Below are positions 10,101 through 17,259 of a stretch of 64,000 nt of DNA, in pieces. The notes below the pieces were generated by a model. It was not told where the DNA came from. It was given only the letters and a program-made list of their open reading frames with translations, and did not search any database. The stretch is taken from contig CAWKNP010000012.1 in the NCBI GenBank assembly GCA_963851105.1, positions 62,001 through 126,000 on the forward strand, written 5' to 3'. Numbering within the stretch: the first letter of the stretch is position 1; the number at the start of each line of letters is the position of its first letter. The position numbers and the translations under genes are program-made. The stretch is from DATARN01 sp963851105. GTDB taxonomy: Bacteria; Actinomycetota; Acidimicrobiia; Acidimicrobiales; Palsa-688.

Positions 10101-12485
10101 ACGTCGGACTCCTTCCTGCCGACGGCCCCCGGCACGTACTCGTTCGTGGCGACCTACAGCGGCGATGCCAACAATGCCGCCGCAGGACCCACGCCCTGCA
10201 ACGACCCCGCCGAGCAGGTCACAGTGCTGCCCCGCCCGCAGATCGCGGTAACCAAGTCCCCCAGTCCGACGACGCTGCCCGAGCCCGGAGGCAACTTCAC
10301 CTTCACCGTCACCGTGCACAACCCGAGCTCAGTCGACCCGGTCAAGATCACGTCGCTGATCGACAACATCTACGGCGACCTCGCCACCCTGCCCGGTTCG
10401 ACCTGCGGGACCCTTATCGGCGTCACGCTGGCCCCAGGGGCGACCTCGCCGCCGTGCAGCTTCACCGGGCCCTTCCACGGCAGGGGTGGCGACAGCCAGA
10501 CCGACACCGTGACGGTCACCGGCATCGACACCCAGGGGATCACCGTCACGGCGTCCGCGCAGGCCACGGTGACGCTCACCGCCGTCCTTCCGGTGATCCA
10601 CGTGACCAAGGCGGCCAGCCCGCTCACCAAGGTGGAGCCGGGTGGCATCTTCACCTTCACCGTCCAGGTGTCCAACCCGAGCACCATCGACCCGATCACG
10701 ATCACCTCGCTGACCGACAACATCTACGGTGATCTCTCCACTCGGGCCGGCTCGACCTGCGGCGCCCTCATCGGCACCACCCTGGCGCCCGGTGCGAGTT
10801 CGCCACCGTGCAGCTTCACCGGGCCGTTCAACGGCAAGGGCGGCGACAGCCAGACCGACACCGTCACGGTGACGGGCATCGACAGCAACGGGCATACCGC
10901 GACCGATACCGCCCAGGCCACGGTGACCCTGACCAGCCTGACCCCGGTCATCGCGGTGACCAAGGCAGCCGACCCGCTGACCCGACCCGAGCCGGGCGGG
11001 ACCTTCACCTTCACGGTGCAGGTATCCAACCCCTCGGCCACCGATCCCATCAAGATCACGTCGCTGACGGACAACATCTACGGCGACCTGGCGACGCGGC
11101 CCGGTTCGACCTGCGGCGCCCTGATCGGCGTCGTCCTAGCCCCAGGAGCGGTATCGGCGCCGTGCTCGTTCACCGGTCCCTTCACCGGCCATGGGGGCGA
11201 CAGCCAGACCGACACGGTCACCGTCCACGGCGTCGACTCCTTCGGGAACACCGCCTCGGCGACCGCCCAGGCCACCGTGACGCTGACCACGGTCAACCCG
11301 GAGATCAAGGTCACCAAGGCCGCCAACCCCCTCAGCCTCCCCGTCCCCGGCGGCAACTTCACCTTCACCGTGCAGGTGTCCAATCCCTCGACGGTCGATC
11401 CGGTCAAGATCACGTCGCTGGTCGACAACATCTACGGTGATCTGGCCACCCGCCCCGGTTCCACCTGCGGGGCCTTGATCGGCACCACCCTGGCCCCAGG
11501 GGCGACATCGGCGCCGTGCAGCTTCACTGGTCCGTTCACCGGGACAGCCGGCCAGAGCCAGACCGACACGGTGACTGTTACCGGCGTCGACACCCTCGGC
11601 AAGACAGTCACCGCCACCGCCCAGGCCACGGTCACCCTGACCCAGGGCGCGTTGCCGGTCATCGGTGTCACCAAGGTGGCCAATCCCACCAGCCGGCCCG
11701 TCCCCGGCGGCGACTTCACCTTCACCGTCACCGTGACCAATCCCAGTCCCACGGTCCCCGTGAAGATCACGTCGCTGGTCGACAACATCTACGGTGACCT
11801 CGCCACCCGGCCCGGATCCACCTGTGGCGCCCTCATCGGCGTCACTCTGGCCCCAGGCGCGACATCGGCGCCGTGCAGCTTCACCGGTCCGTTCACCGGG
11901 ACAGGCGGTGCTAGCCAGACCGACATCGTCACGGTCAAGGGTGTCGACCAAAACGGCAACACCGTCACTGCGGCCGCCACTGCCACGGTCACCCTGACGC
12001 CGGTCAACCCGATCATCGCCGTCACCAAGGCGGCCAATCCCTTGACCCTGCCCCAGCCCGGCGGCACCTTCACCTTCACCGTGACCGTGTCCAACCCCGG
12101 CACTGACCCGGTCAAGATCACGGCGTTGACGGACAACATCTACGGCGACCTGACCACCCTGCCCGGTTCCACCTGTGGCGCTCTCATCGGCATCACCCTG
12201 GCCCCCGGCGCCACATCGCCGCCCTGCTCCTTCACCGGCATATTCAACGGCGCGGGCGGTGCCAGCCAGACCGACATCGTGACGGTCACCGGTCAGGGCA
12301 GCAACGGAACCCTGGTCACCGCCACCGCCAAGGCGACGGTCGGGATTACGGCGCCGCCGCCTGGTCCGCCGCTGGCGTTCACCGGCTTCAACGACCGGCG
12401 CCCGGTGGCGATTGCCGGCGGCCTCATCCTCATGGGCCTCGTGCTGCTGACCACCACCTGGTGGTGGCGGCGCTACAACGAGTAG
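4128..12485 (+). CDS. giant Ig-repeat surface protein with LAFTG anchor (2785 aa)
   Basis: A long Arg-rich N-terminus (residues 1-95) precedes a hydrophobic export signal at about 96-119. A unique domain (about 120-298) follows, then 16 tandem Ig-like repeats of about 108 residues (298-2034), each with a YSGD(A/T/G)NN motif near its end. Six further repeats of about 118 residues resemble DUF11 and carry DNIYGDL (2035-2742). The C-terminus has LAFTG (2749-2753), a membrane helix and the tail WWWRRYNE, which is a sortase-type anchor of the LAxTG class. A large adhesin or stalk is the likely role. The ATG at 4128 has AGGGGA 10 bases upstream. An internal ATG at 4284 has GGGGG 9 bases upstream and would give a more ordinary signal peptide. 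No sortase gene is present in the window. Confidence 0.85.
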   Translation: MKRSKRPEDSGVPSSTEEVDSIFRFSERHLGIRHHRHNEGRFAVGGTRGMVKMGNRLRGGTQSSPGDRRLLRGHGLRSLRGPGSGADSPSRPGRRVVQGLVALAIGVAPFAIGIPAALAGVGFGVTPNFPSNVTVGDSGTPASLQIQNTANGAQFHLTATLSTINLVPACGSTGFTPTGDCPAADAQPGVFQLSPTGSGEAGTACAGKTFTITVIDPATGQVTFTPVGGPVILGPADGLGPLSPVCRIDFTFSVLREPTIDADPAPGIQTAELGFAQGTTSDGVPGSGLGSNLTTVAKAQPALTTTATTTGRVGAPITDTAHLVAAAPPAPAPTGTITFTLFTTANCTGPGVFTSTVTVTSGGGNYTSGPFTPTAPGTYKWIAAYSGDANNAALTTACGDPGETSTISRRTPAIVTTASAPTTIGGPISDSAVLSGGFNPTGSIVFNVFGPNDATCTRAVAFTSTVPVAGNGIYNSGPFIPTAPGSYNFVASYSGDANNAPVTSACGAANENTTVNKATPAIVTTASGAGPVGGTIADSAVLSGGVAPTGTIVFKVFGPNDATCTGAVAFTSTATVNGNGTYPSANFTTTAAGTYRFVASYSGDANNAAVTTLCSDPAEAVVVTRATPAIVTTASPTVPAGGAISDTATLSGGVAPTGTITFTLFGPANINCTGAAIFTSVVAVAGNGVYPSGPFTVTTPGTYNWVAAYSGDANNAAAVSPCGAPNESVIVTKANPAIVTQASSSVPAGGPITDTATLSGGAAPTGSITFTVFGPNNATCTGAAVFTSTVPVAGNGNYTSAPFTTPAAGVYRFVAAYSGDANNTAVTTGCNDANESVIVTKAPPAIVTHASAPVAAGGTIRDVATLSGGVNPTGTIRFTVFGPNDATCSRAAIFTSIRPVSSGNGNYSSAPFTVTVAGTYRFIAAYSGDANNVAVATTCNDANESVVVSPATPAIVTNASATVPAGGPISDSATLSGGVNPTGTITFTVFGPNDATCTAAPAFTSIVAVTSGNGTYPSGPFVTTAAGTYRFIAAYSGDANNVAVTTLCNDPNESVVVGPANPTLVTAASASVPVGGTVNDTATLSGGVNPTGTITFELFGPTPGCTGAAIFTTTKPVSGNGNYTSASFTVTAPGTYNFVASYSGDANNAAIPFTACGAAGENVTITKAAPAIVTTASAPTPAGGPISDTATLSLGVAPTGTITFSIYGPNNVGCTGAAIFTSTKAVNGNGNYTSDPFTTSVAGTYRFIAAYSGDANNSAVTSGCNDANESVLVTPAAPAIITHASATVSAGGAIADTATLSGGVNPTGTITFTLFGPNDATCARAAVFTSVKAVSGNGDYTSASFVANAVGTYRWVAVYSGDANNAGVTSACNAANESVVVTKAPPAIVTVASASTPVGGSITDTATLSGAVNPTGTITFNVFGPNDATCANAPAFTSTKAVSANGNYTSDPFIVTVAGTYRFTAAYSGDGNNLAVTTACNDANESVVVGPTTPTIVTVASGPVLAGGAISDTASLTGGVDPTGTITFTVFGPDNATCSGPAVFTSIKTVTGNGNYTSDPFTATAAGTYRFIATYSGDANNIAVHSGCNDANESVVVRPRSPIIVTQASAPVTLGGTISDTASLTGGIAPTGTIVFTVFGPNNGTCTGAAAFTATVTVTGNGNYSSGPFTPTAPGTYRFVATYSGDANNSPAGPTACGDPAESVVVSTANPTIVTHASPSVPVGGTITDTATLAGGNAPTGTITFQVFGPDNTTCTGIPAFTSTKTVAGNGNYTSDPFMVPAAGAYRFVATYSGDANNSPAGPTSCSDANEVSSGNKVSPAIATIASAGVSVGAAIKDTAILTGGFNPTGTITFNLFGPNNTTCTGAAAFTGSVPVHGSGNYDSPPFTPTAPGNYTFVATYSGDTNNNAAGPTTCNDPNETVVVSFVAASISTTASPAADVGQPVFDTATLGSSGHPTGTITFTLFGPNDATCTGTPAFTSTKTVNGAGTYTSDSFLPTAPGTYSFVATYSGDANNAAAGPTPCNDPAEQVTVLPRPQIAVTKSPSPTTLPEPGGNFTFTVTVHNPSSVDPVKITSLIDNIYGDLATLPGSTCGTLIGVTLAPGATSPPCSFTGPFHGRGGDSQTDTVTVTGIDTQGITVTASAQATVTLTAVLPVIHVTKAASPLTKVEPGGIFTFTVQVSNPSTIDPITITSLTDNIYGDLSTRAGSTCGALIGTTLAPGASSPPCSFTGPFNGKGGDSQTDTVTVTGIDSNGHTATDTAQATVTLTSLTPVIAVTKAADPLTRPEPGGTFTFTVQVSNPSATDPIKITSLTDNIYGDLATRPGSTCGALIGVVLAPGAVSAPCSFTGPFTGHGGDSQTDTVTVHGVDSFGNTASATAQATVTLTTVNPEIKVTKAANPLSLPVPGGNFTFTVQVSNPSTVDPVKITSLVDNIYGDLATRPGSTCGALIGTTLAPGATSAPCSFTGPFTGTAGQSQTDTVTVTGVDTLGKTVTATAQATVTLTQGALPVIGVTKVANPTSRPVPGGDFTFTVTVTNPSPTVPVKITSLVDNIYGDLATRPGSTCGALIGVTLAPGATSAPCSFTGPFTGTGGASQTDIVTVKGVDQNGNTVTAAATATVTLTPVNPIIAVTKAANPLTLPQPGGTFTFTVTVSNPGTDPVKITALTDNIYGDLTTLPGSTCGALIGITLAPGATSPPCSFTGIFNGAGGASQTDIVTVTGQGSNGTLVTATAKATVGITAPPPGPPLAFTGFNDRRPVAIAGGLILMGLVLLTTTWWWRRYNE
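5022..10229 (+). repeat. 16 tandem ~324-bp repeats encoding Ig-like domains
   Basis: The unit recurs every 324 bp, with small length changes in a few copies (for example 2-3 extra codons in copies ending AGPT). Each copy encodes a PTGTITF strand, a (D/N)xTC cysteine, a G(T/N)Y strand, the YSGDANN motif and a second Cys. Copies are diverged in DNA sequence rather than identical, so they are ancient or under diversifying pressure rather than freshly amplified. Period and copy number come from counting YSGD-NN motifs. Confidence 0.9.
10230..12350 (+). repeat. 6 tandem ~354-bp DUF11-like repeats
   Basis: Six units of about 118 residues each run from an I.VTK(A/S).P pattern through PGG.FTFTV.V.NP, DNIYGDL, GSTCG and PCSFTG to a QTDTVTV strand and ATVTLT. 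These units form a different domain type from the upstream array and sit between it and the membrane anchor, a typical stalk position. Each unit has two conserved cysteines. Confidence 0.88.
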
Positions 12486-12518
12486 CTGGGGCTCGCTTCA
12501 GGCACCGTGGTTTCGGTA

Positions 12519-12545
12519 GGGGCGTCCGGCTTGGCCGGGCGCCCC
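12519..12545 (+). terminator. strong hairpin after the giant surface-protein gene
   Basis: A 12-bp stem (12519-12530 with 12534-12545, a single G-U wobble) closes on the 3-nt loop TTG, 34 bases after the stop codon. It is GC-rich without a T-run, as is common for actinobacterial terminators. The 402-bp convergent spacer 12486-12887 otherwise holds only a long palindrome (12761-12803) and no convincing gene. Confidence 0.65.
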
Positions 12546-12760
12546 TGGCCTTTTGGCGCTCGGCGCCCGTGGTCTGGGCCGCGGGTCCTCGGACCGCTTG
12601 ACCGGGGGGTGGGTGCCGCTAGTCCTGGGGCGGGGCACGGGCCGCGGTCCTCGGGCCACTTGACCGGGGGTGCCTGTCGGGGACGGGCGGGCGTGGGCTT
12701 CGCCCTCTTCGGGTCTGTGGGCTGACAGTTTTGACGTCGAACTTGTGGGACTTTCCGATT

Positions 12761-12803
12761 CCTGTGGGCTTTATGGTCGTCCTACGACCATAAAGCCCAC
12801 AGG
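12761..12803. repeat. perfect 20-bp palindrome, copy 1 of a dispersed element
   Basis: Arms 12761-12780 and 12784-12803 are perfectly complementary around a 3-nt CCT spacer. The arm begins CCTGTGGG and ends GGTCGT. A diverged copy with the same arm layout and a 3-nt spacer lies at 33595-33637. The element sits between two convergent genes. It could act as a bidirectional terminator or be a REP-like intergenic repeat. Flanking words such as AAGTTCGG also recur nearby. Confidence 0.8.
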
Positions 12804-12887
12804 TTCGCCTTAGGCCCCCAAGTTCGGCGCATTCTGAGGCGTGCCCGAGGTACTCACCAAGTTCGGCCGGCTCTTCGGAACGTGCCG

Positions 12888-15347
12888 CTAGCGGTACGGC
12901 CAGAAGCCAGTGGCCCAGGTCACCGCGGCCCGCTTCCACTGGCCCGGGGGACTGGCTGAGGGATCGCCGACGAAACGGCGCCGGCGCCAGGTCACGATGA
13001 CCATGGCGAAGCCTGTAAGGGTCAGCCCCAGGCCGACGAGACCCGGACCGCGGCTGTTGGCGCCGGTGAACGACAGAGCGGCGATCGTGGTCGAGGTCGC
13101 GGTGGCTGCGGCGACGGTCACCGTGATGGTCGTCTGGGTGCTCGGCGAGCCACTGGCCGGTGCGACGACGATGGTGTGGAGGCCGGGCACGGTGGCGGCG
13201 GGGATCGTGACAGTGGACTGGAAGTTGCCGAGCCCGTCAGCAGTGGTCGTCGCGAGCAGGACCGGGGTGGAGAACAGGTTGATCTGCAGCGCGCTGCCGG
13301 CCGGGAAGCCGCCTCCGCTGACCACGGTCGTCTGGCCGGCGGCCAGCGTCGAGGGCTGGGCCCGAACATTGGGGCCCGCCGATGGAACCGTCGACGAGGT
13401 ACTGGTCGTCGACCCCGGCACCGACGTCGTGCTGGTCGTGGTCGTAGGCGGCGGAAGCGTCGTGGTGGTCGTGGTAGTGGTCGTGGTGGTCGTGGTGGTC
13501 GTCGTGGTCGTCGTGGTCGTCGTGGTCGTGGTCGGTGGCGGCGTGGTCGTACTGGTCGTCGTCGGGGACACCGTTGTCGTGGTCGTACTCGGGGCGGTCG
13601 TCGTTGTCGGCAACACCGTCGAGGTGGTGGTGGTCGCCGGCACCGTCGTGCTGGTCGTGGTCGTGCTCGTTGACGTGGTGGTGGTGGAGGGCAGGGTGGT
13701 GCTGGTCGTCGTTGTCACCGGCACGGTGGTGCTGGTCGTCGTTGTCACCGGCACGGTGGTGCTGGTGGTGCTCGTCGTGCTGGTCGTGGAGCTGGTGGTT
13801 GTGGTCGCCGGAACGGTGGTTGTCGTGGTGGAGGTGGTGGTGGTGGTGGCGGGCAGCGTGGTCGTCGTGGTGGAGGTGGTGGTTGTGGTGGCGGGCACGG
13901 TGGTGGTGCTCGACGTCGTCGTCGACGACGAAACGACCACCACGGCTTCCCGGGGATCGAAGCAGTTGGTCGGACCGGCCTGGTTGTCGTTGGTATCACC
14001 GCTGTAGGTGGCGACGAAGCGGTAGGTGCCCGCGGCCCTGGGAGTGAAGGGCCCAGAGTTGTAGCTCCCGGTGCCGCTGACAGAATCGGTGGAAGAGAAG
14101 ACCGCGGCGCCGGTGCAGGTGGCATTGTCCGGGCCGAACAGGTCGAAGGTGATCGTCCCGCCGGGACTGAAGCCTCCCGCCAGGATGGCGGTGTCGGAGA
14201 TCGAGCTGCCGAGGGTAACCGGACCCGACGCGTGCGTCACAATCGTCGGATTGGCCTTGCTGACCACGACATTTTCGTTGGCAGCGCCGCAGGGACTTAT
14301 GACCGCGTGGTTGCCACGGTCGCCGCTGTAGGCGGCGGTCCAGCGGTACGAACCGGCGGTAGCGACGACGAACGGGTCTGACGAGTAGGTGCCGTTGCCC
14401 GATACGGTCTTTATTGCGGTGAAGGCGGGAAGGTTGGCGCAGGTTGCGTCGCCCGGGCCGAACAGGTCGAAGGTGATGGTCCCGCTCGGATTGGCGCCCC
14501 CGGACAGCATGGCCGTGTCATGCACGGAACCCCCGGCGGGTACCGACGCCGAGGCGGTGGTGGCAAGGGTCGGCGACGCCTTACCAGGGGTGACCGTGAC
14601 CGTCTCGTTCGAATCGAGGCAGGCGGTACTCGCAATCGAGATATTGTTGGCGTCTCCGCTGTAACTGGCCTGCCAGCGGTAGACGCCGGCGACGGTCGGC
14701 GTGAAATCTCCGGACCGGTAGTTCCCGTTGCCGCTCCCGACGGGCACGGTCGACGTGAAGACTGATGGCCCAAAGCAGAATGTGTCCGACGGTCCGGAGA
14801 GGTGGAACGTGATGGTGCCCGTCGGGTGGAACCCGGCCAAGGTCGCGGTGTCGTGGAGGCTCCCCGCGCCCACCGCCACTCCTGGTGACGCCGATGTCGA
14901 CAGAGCGGTGTTGAAGGGGGCCACGTAGACCGCCTCGTCGGAGTCGGTGCAGGCGGTAGGGCCACTCGGAGGGTTGTTGGCGTCGCCGCTGTACGAGACC
15001 TCCCAGCGGTAGGTGCCCGCTTGGGACGTGGTGAAGTGGGCCGAGTCGACCGTGGTGCCCCTGGAGACCGGACGCGTCGAGACGAAGATGGGGCTCCCGA
15101 CGCACGTGGTGTCGGCGGGGCCGAAGAGATTGAACGTGAGGCTCCCGGTTGGGTCAGATCCGCCGGCCAGGTGGGCCGTGTCGTATATCTCGAGACCGAC
15201 ATTCGTGGTCGACGACGCCTGAGATGCAATCGTGGGACTCGCCGCCGCGGAAGCGGGCGTCATGGCGACGAACGACACCCCGGCAATCAGGGCTAATGCA
15301 GTTAAGAGCCGAGCCCCCGCTCGTGTGGCCACGGCAAAACGTAGCAC
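12888..15347 (-). CDS. Ig-repeat surface protein with Thr-rich stalk and LSFTG anchor (819 aa)
   Basis: A classical signal peptide (ending SASAA-like, about residues 1-36) is followed by four Ig-like repeats of the same family as in the 2785-aa protein, ending YSGDANN, YSGDANN, YSGDRGN and YSGDTND. A Thr/Ser/Pro-rich stretch of about 175 residues (about 474-650) follows, then one beta domain, then LSFTG (758-762), a membrane helix and RRRR. The tail extends about 30 residues past the Arg cluster, which is longer than usual for sortase substrates. It is likely a cell-surface adhesin with a glycosylatable stalk. It converges on the giant gene and probably shares ancestry with it through repeat exchange. 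The ATG at 15347 gives the complete signal peptide. Confidence 0.82.
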   Translation of the reverse strand: MLRFAVATRAGARLLTALALIAGVSFVAMTPASAAASPTIASQASSTTNVGLEIYDTAHLAGGSDPTGSLTFNLFGPADTTCVGSPIFVSTRPVSRGTTVDSAHFTTSQAGTYRWEVSYSGDANNPPSGPTACTDSDEAVYVAPFNTALSTSASPGVAVGAGSLHDTATLAGFHPTGTITFHLSGPSDTFCFGPSVFTSTVPVGSGNGNYRSGDFTPTVAGVYRWQASYSGDANNISIASTACLDSNETVTVTPGKASPTLATTASASVPAGGSVHDTAMLSGGANPSGTITFDLFGPGDATCANLPAFTAIKTVSGNGTYSSDPFVVATAGSYRWTAAYSGDRGNHAVISPCGAANENVVVSKANPTIVTHASGPVTLGSSISDTAILAGGFSPGGTITFDLFGPDNATCTGAAVFSSTDSVSGTGSYNSGPFTPRAAGTYRFVATYSGDTNDNQAGPTNCFDPREAVVVVSSSTTTSSTTTVPATTTTTSTTTTTLPATTTTTSTTTTTVPATTTTSSTTSTTSTTSTTVPVTTTTSTTVPVTTTTSTTLPSTTTTSTSTTTTSTTVPATTTTSTVLPTTTTAPSTTTTTVSPTTTSTTTPPPTTTTTTTTTTTTTTTTTTTTTTTTTLPPPTTTTSTTSVPGSTTSTSSTVPSAGPNVRAQPSTLAAGQTTVVSGGGFPAGSALQINLFSTPVLLATTTADGLGNFQSTVTIPAATVPGLHTIVVAPASGSPSTQTTITVTVAAATATSTTIAALSFTGANSRGPGLVGLGLTLTGFAMVIVTWRRRRFVGDPSASPPGQWKRAAVTWATGFWPYR
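13395..13925 (-). repeat. low-complexity Thr-codon repeat tract
   Basis: On the coding strand the tract is made of ACC/ACG/ACA Thr codons interspersed with Ser, Pro and Val; on the plus strand it reads as GTGGTCGTGGTGGTC-like simple sequence. It encodes the mucin-like stalk of the 819-aa protein. Such tracts change length readily by slippage and are also prone to misassembly, so the exact length should be treated with caution. Confidence 0.85.
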
Positions 15348-15373
15348 CTTCTGTCGGAAAAACCCGGGTCGGA

Positions 15374-16314
15374 TCAGTAGACCCGAATGCTGCTCGATGG
15401 GGCCATGACGATGTGGGGTGATTGGGATGGCTGCAGCCAGCGCAGGAGGCTATCGAGATTGGCCGGTGCCAGGCTGACGCACCCATTGGTCGGCCCGCCG
15501 TGATCGTCATGGACGAATATCGCCGAGCCGGCGCCCGGGGTCACCGCAGCGGTGTTGTACTGGACGACGGCGAAGTGTTGGTAGGCAGTCGTCTGCTGCC
15601 AAAGAGCCTCGCTCGATCCGCCAAATGGGGAGGTGGCCGAGCAGTCAACATGCTGAAAGGTGTTGTACTGCGGCGACGCGGGGTCCTCGTCCCACCAGTC
15701 CCCGCAGACGAGCTGGTGATAGGTGCCGTGGACACCGGGGTCGGGGGCGATGCCGTACACGGTGGCGCTTACCCCGTACACGCCCACGGGTGTCGTACCG
15801 TCGCCCTCGTGGTGCTGCGTCGACAGGCCGTTGAAGCCCACCCGGGCGGACCATGGCCCGAGAGCCGGTGACCAGCAACTCCCGCTTCGCTGCCACCCGG
15901 TGACCGTCGCAGTGGTCGAGTTGGCGGCGGGCGCCTCCACCGTGATCACCTGCGTCCCGCCTCCGGTCGCTCTCAGCTGGGCCGCGAGAGTGGCGGGGCA
16001 CCCGGCGGGTGTCGCGGCCACCGGTGGTGCCGTCCGGGCGGTGGTCCGCACAGCCGGCGGTGGCGCAACCGGCGGGGTGGCGTGGGCGGCGCCCGGTGCC
16101 GGTGTTGTGCTGGTGGCGGCGACCGGCGGGACCCCGGTCGTCGTGTCAAGGGCCAGCCCGGCGGTCGATCCCGACGATTGGTCCCTTGCCCCGCCTCCGG
16201 TTCTCGACCGGTGGCGCGGGATCCAGTACGAGGTGCCCCGCAGCCCGCGCCGGCAATTGCCAAGGCGAAGGCGAGCGAGCCAACCAGACATCGTCGCCTT
16301 CGGTCCATTCCCAT
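15374..16314 (-). CDS. L,D-transpeptidase-like lipoprotein, interrupted by a frameshift
   Basis: The catalytic part (about 15374-16180) has the YkuD-type signature HGGPTNGCVSL with the nucleophilic Cys. It is preceded by a beta-rich segment and an Ala/Pro/Thr linker. These enzymes form 3-3 peptidoglycan cross-links or attach proteins to the wall. In that frame there is no signal peptide. One frame away, an ATG at 16314 with an ideal GGGAGAAAG site starts MGMDRRRRCLVGSLAF and ends in a lipobox, AGAGC. Joining them needs a -1 shift near 16150-16195, where a run of four C (16189-16192) is a candidate indel. So the gene either carries a real mutation or an assembly error. It is divergent from an M15 peptidase gene. 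Confidence 0.72.
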
Positions 16315-16401
16315 CTTTCTCCCTACCAACCTGCCCTGGCCACCGGGCACCTGGCGCCGGCTGACCCATCGCCGCGCTCGCCGGGACCTTATCGTGGGGC
16401 C

Positions 16402-17256
16402 ATGTGGACCTCGCCTCGGGCCCGCCACTGGGTCGCCGCCACCGCAGCATTCGCCCTGGTGAGCGCCTGCCATCCGGCGTCACCACCGGGGACGAAAGCG
16501 GGCACGAGCCAAGCCTCGGCCACGATCGGGTCCCCGAACGCAGGCGCATCCCTGGCCACGACCGCCACCTTGTCCCCGTCCGCCACCACCTCCCCAGCCG
16601 CCAGTGTGACCTCGAAGCTTGCCAACCCCTCGACCACGAAGCCGACCATCCAGCCGTCTTCCTCCACCGCCGCGCCGGTTGCCGACCCGCTGGCATTTAC
16701 CGGCACCGTCGCGGCGATGAGCGCGGCTGATGTCCCCTTTTCCTGGCGGCCGGGATGCCCGATCGGCCCTGACCAGTTGCGGTTGCTGCACCTCAGTTAC
16801 TGGGGTTTCGACGGCGCACCACATGTGGGAACCATGGTCGTCAATACCGCCGTGACGGGCGACGTCCTCAAGATTTTCTCCCGCCTGTTCGGGGAGCATT
16901 TTCCCATTCACCAGATGCAGCCGACCGACGTTTACCACGGCAGCGATCCGGCATCCATGGACGCCGACAACACGTCGGGCTTCAACTGCCGATACGCCGT
17001 CGCCCCCGGCCCTCCACAGTGGTCGGTTCACGCCTATGGCGAAGCGATCGATGTCAATACCGTCGAAAACCCCTACCTCGAGGGGGGCACAGTACGGCCG
17101 GCTGCGGGCGCCGCCTTCGTGGACCGGGGCACCTACAAGCCGGGAATGGCGGTCCCCAACGGCCAGTTGGTCCAAGCTTTCGCCTCTGTCGGCTGGCTCT
17201 GGGGCGGCCGGTGGTCGGCGCCGGACTACCAGCACTTTTCCAAGACCGGCGGTTGA
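16402..17256 (+). CDS. M15-family (VanY-like) D,D-carboxypeptidase lipoprotein
   Basis: The 284-aa product has a lipoprotein signal (hydrophobic core ending LVSAC) and a long Ser/Thr/Ala-rich linker to about residue 95. A zinc-peptidase domain of the M15 type follows: HAYGEAIDVN supplies the first His (210) and Asp (217), and DYQHFS supplies the second His (278). Such enzymes trim the terminal D-Ala of peptidoglycan stem peptides. An LAFTG pentapeptide occurs at about residue 94, but no membrane helix follows it, so it is not a sorting signal. Divergent from the L,D-transpeptidase-like gene with an 87-bp spacer, suggesting coordinated wall remodelling. Confidence 0.8.
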   Translation: MWTSPRARHWVAATAAFALVSACHPASPPGTKAGTSQASATIGSPNAGASLATTATLSPSATTSPAASVTSKLANPSTTKPTIQPSSSTAAPVADPLAFTGTVAAMSAADVPFSWRPGCPIGPDQLRLLHLSYWGFDGAPHVGTMVVNTAVTGDVLKIFSRLFGEHFPIHQMQPTDVYHGSDPASMDADNTSGFNCRYAVAPGPPQWSVHAYGEAIDVNTVENPYLEGGTVRPAAGAAFVDRGTYKPGMAVPNGQLVQAFASVGWLWGGRWSAPDYQHFSKTGG

Positions 17257-17259
17257 CCG

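Noticed and set aside
5022..12350. CRISPR array or other short-repeat array
   Set aside because: Repeats are 324-354 bp, coding and diverged; there are no short repeats with unique spacers or cas genes.
12486..12887. A small gene in the convergent spacer
   Set aside because: Short frames (12507-12725 plus; part of 12619-12939 minus) have no ribosome site and cover hairpins and the palindrome.
12910..14007. Val-rich plus-strand frame opposite the Thr tract
   Set aside because: It is the complement of Thr codons (ACC/ACG to GGT/CGT/GTC) in another frame, with no start context or domain.
16402..17256. LAFTG in the M15 peptidase as a sorting signal
   Set aside because: It lies mid-protein before the enzyme domain with no following hydrophobic helix.
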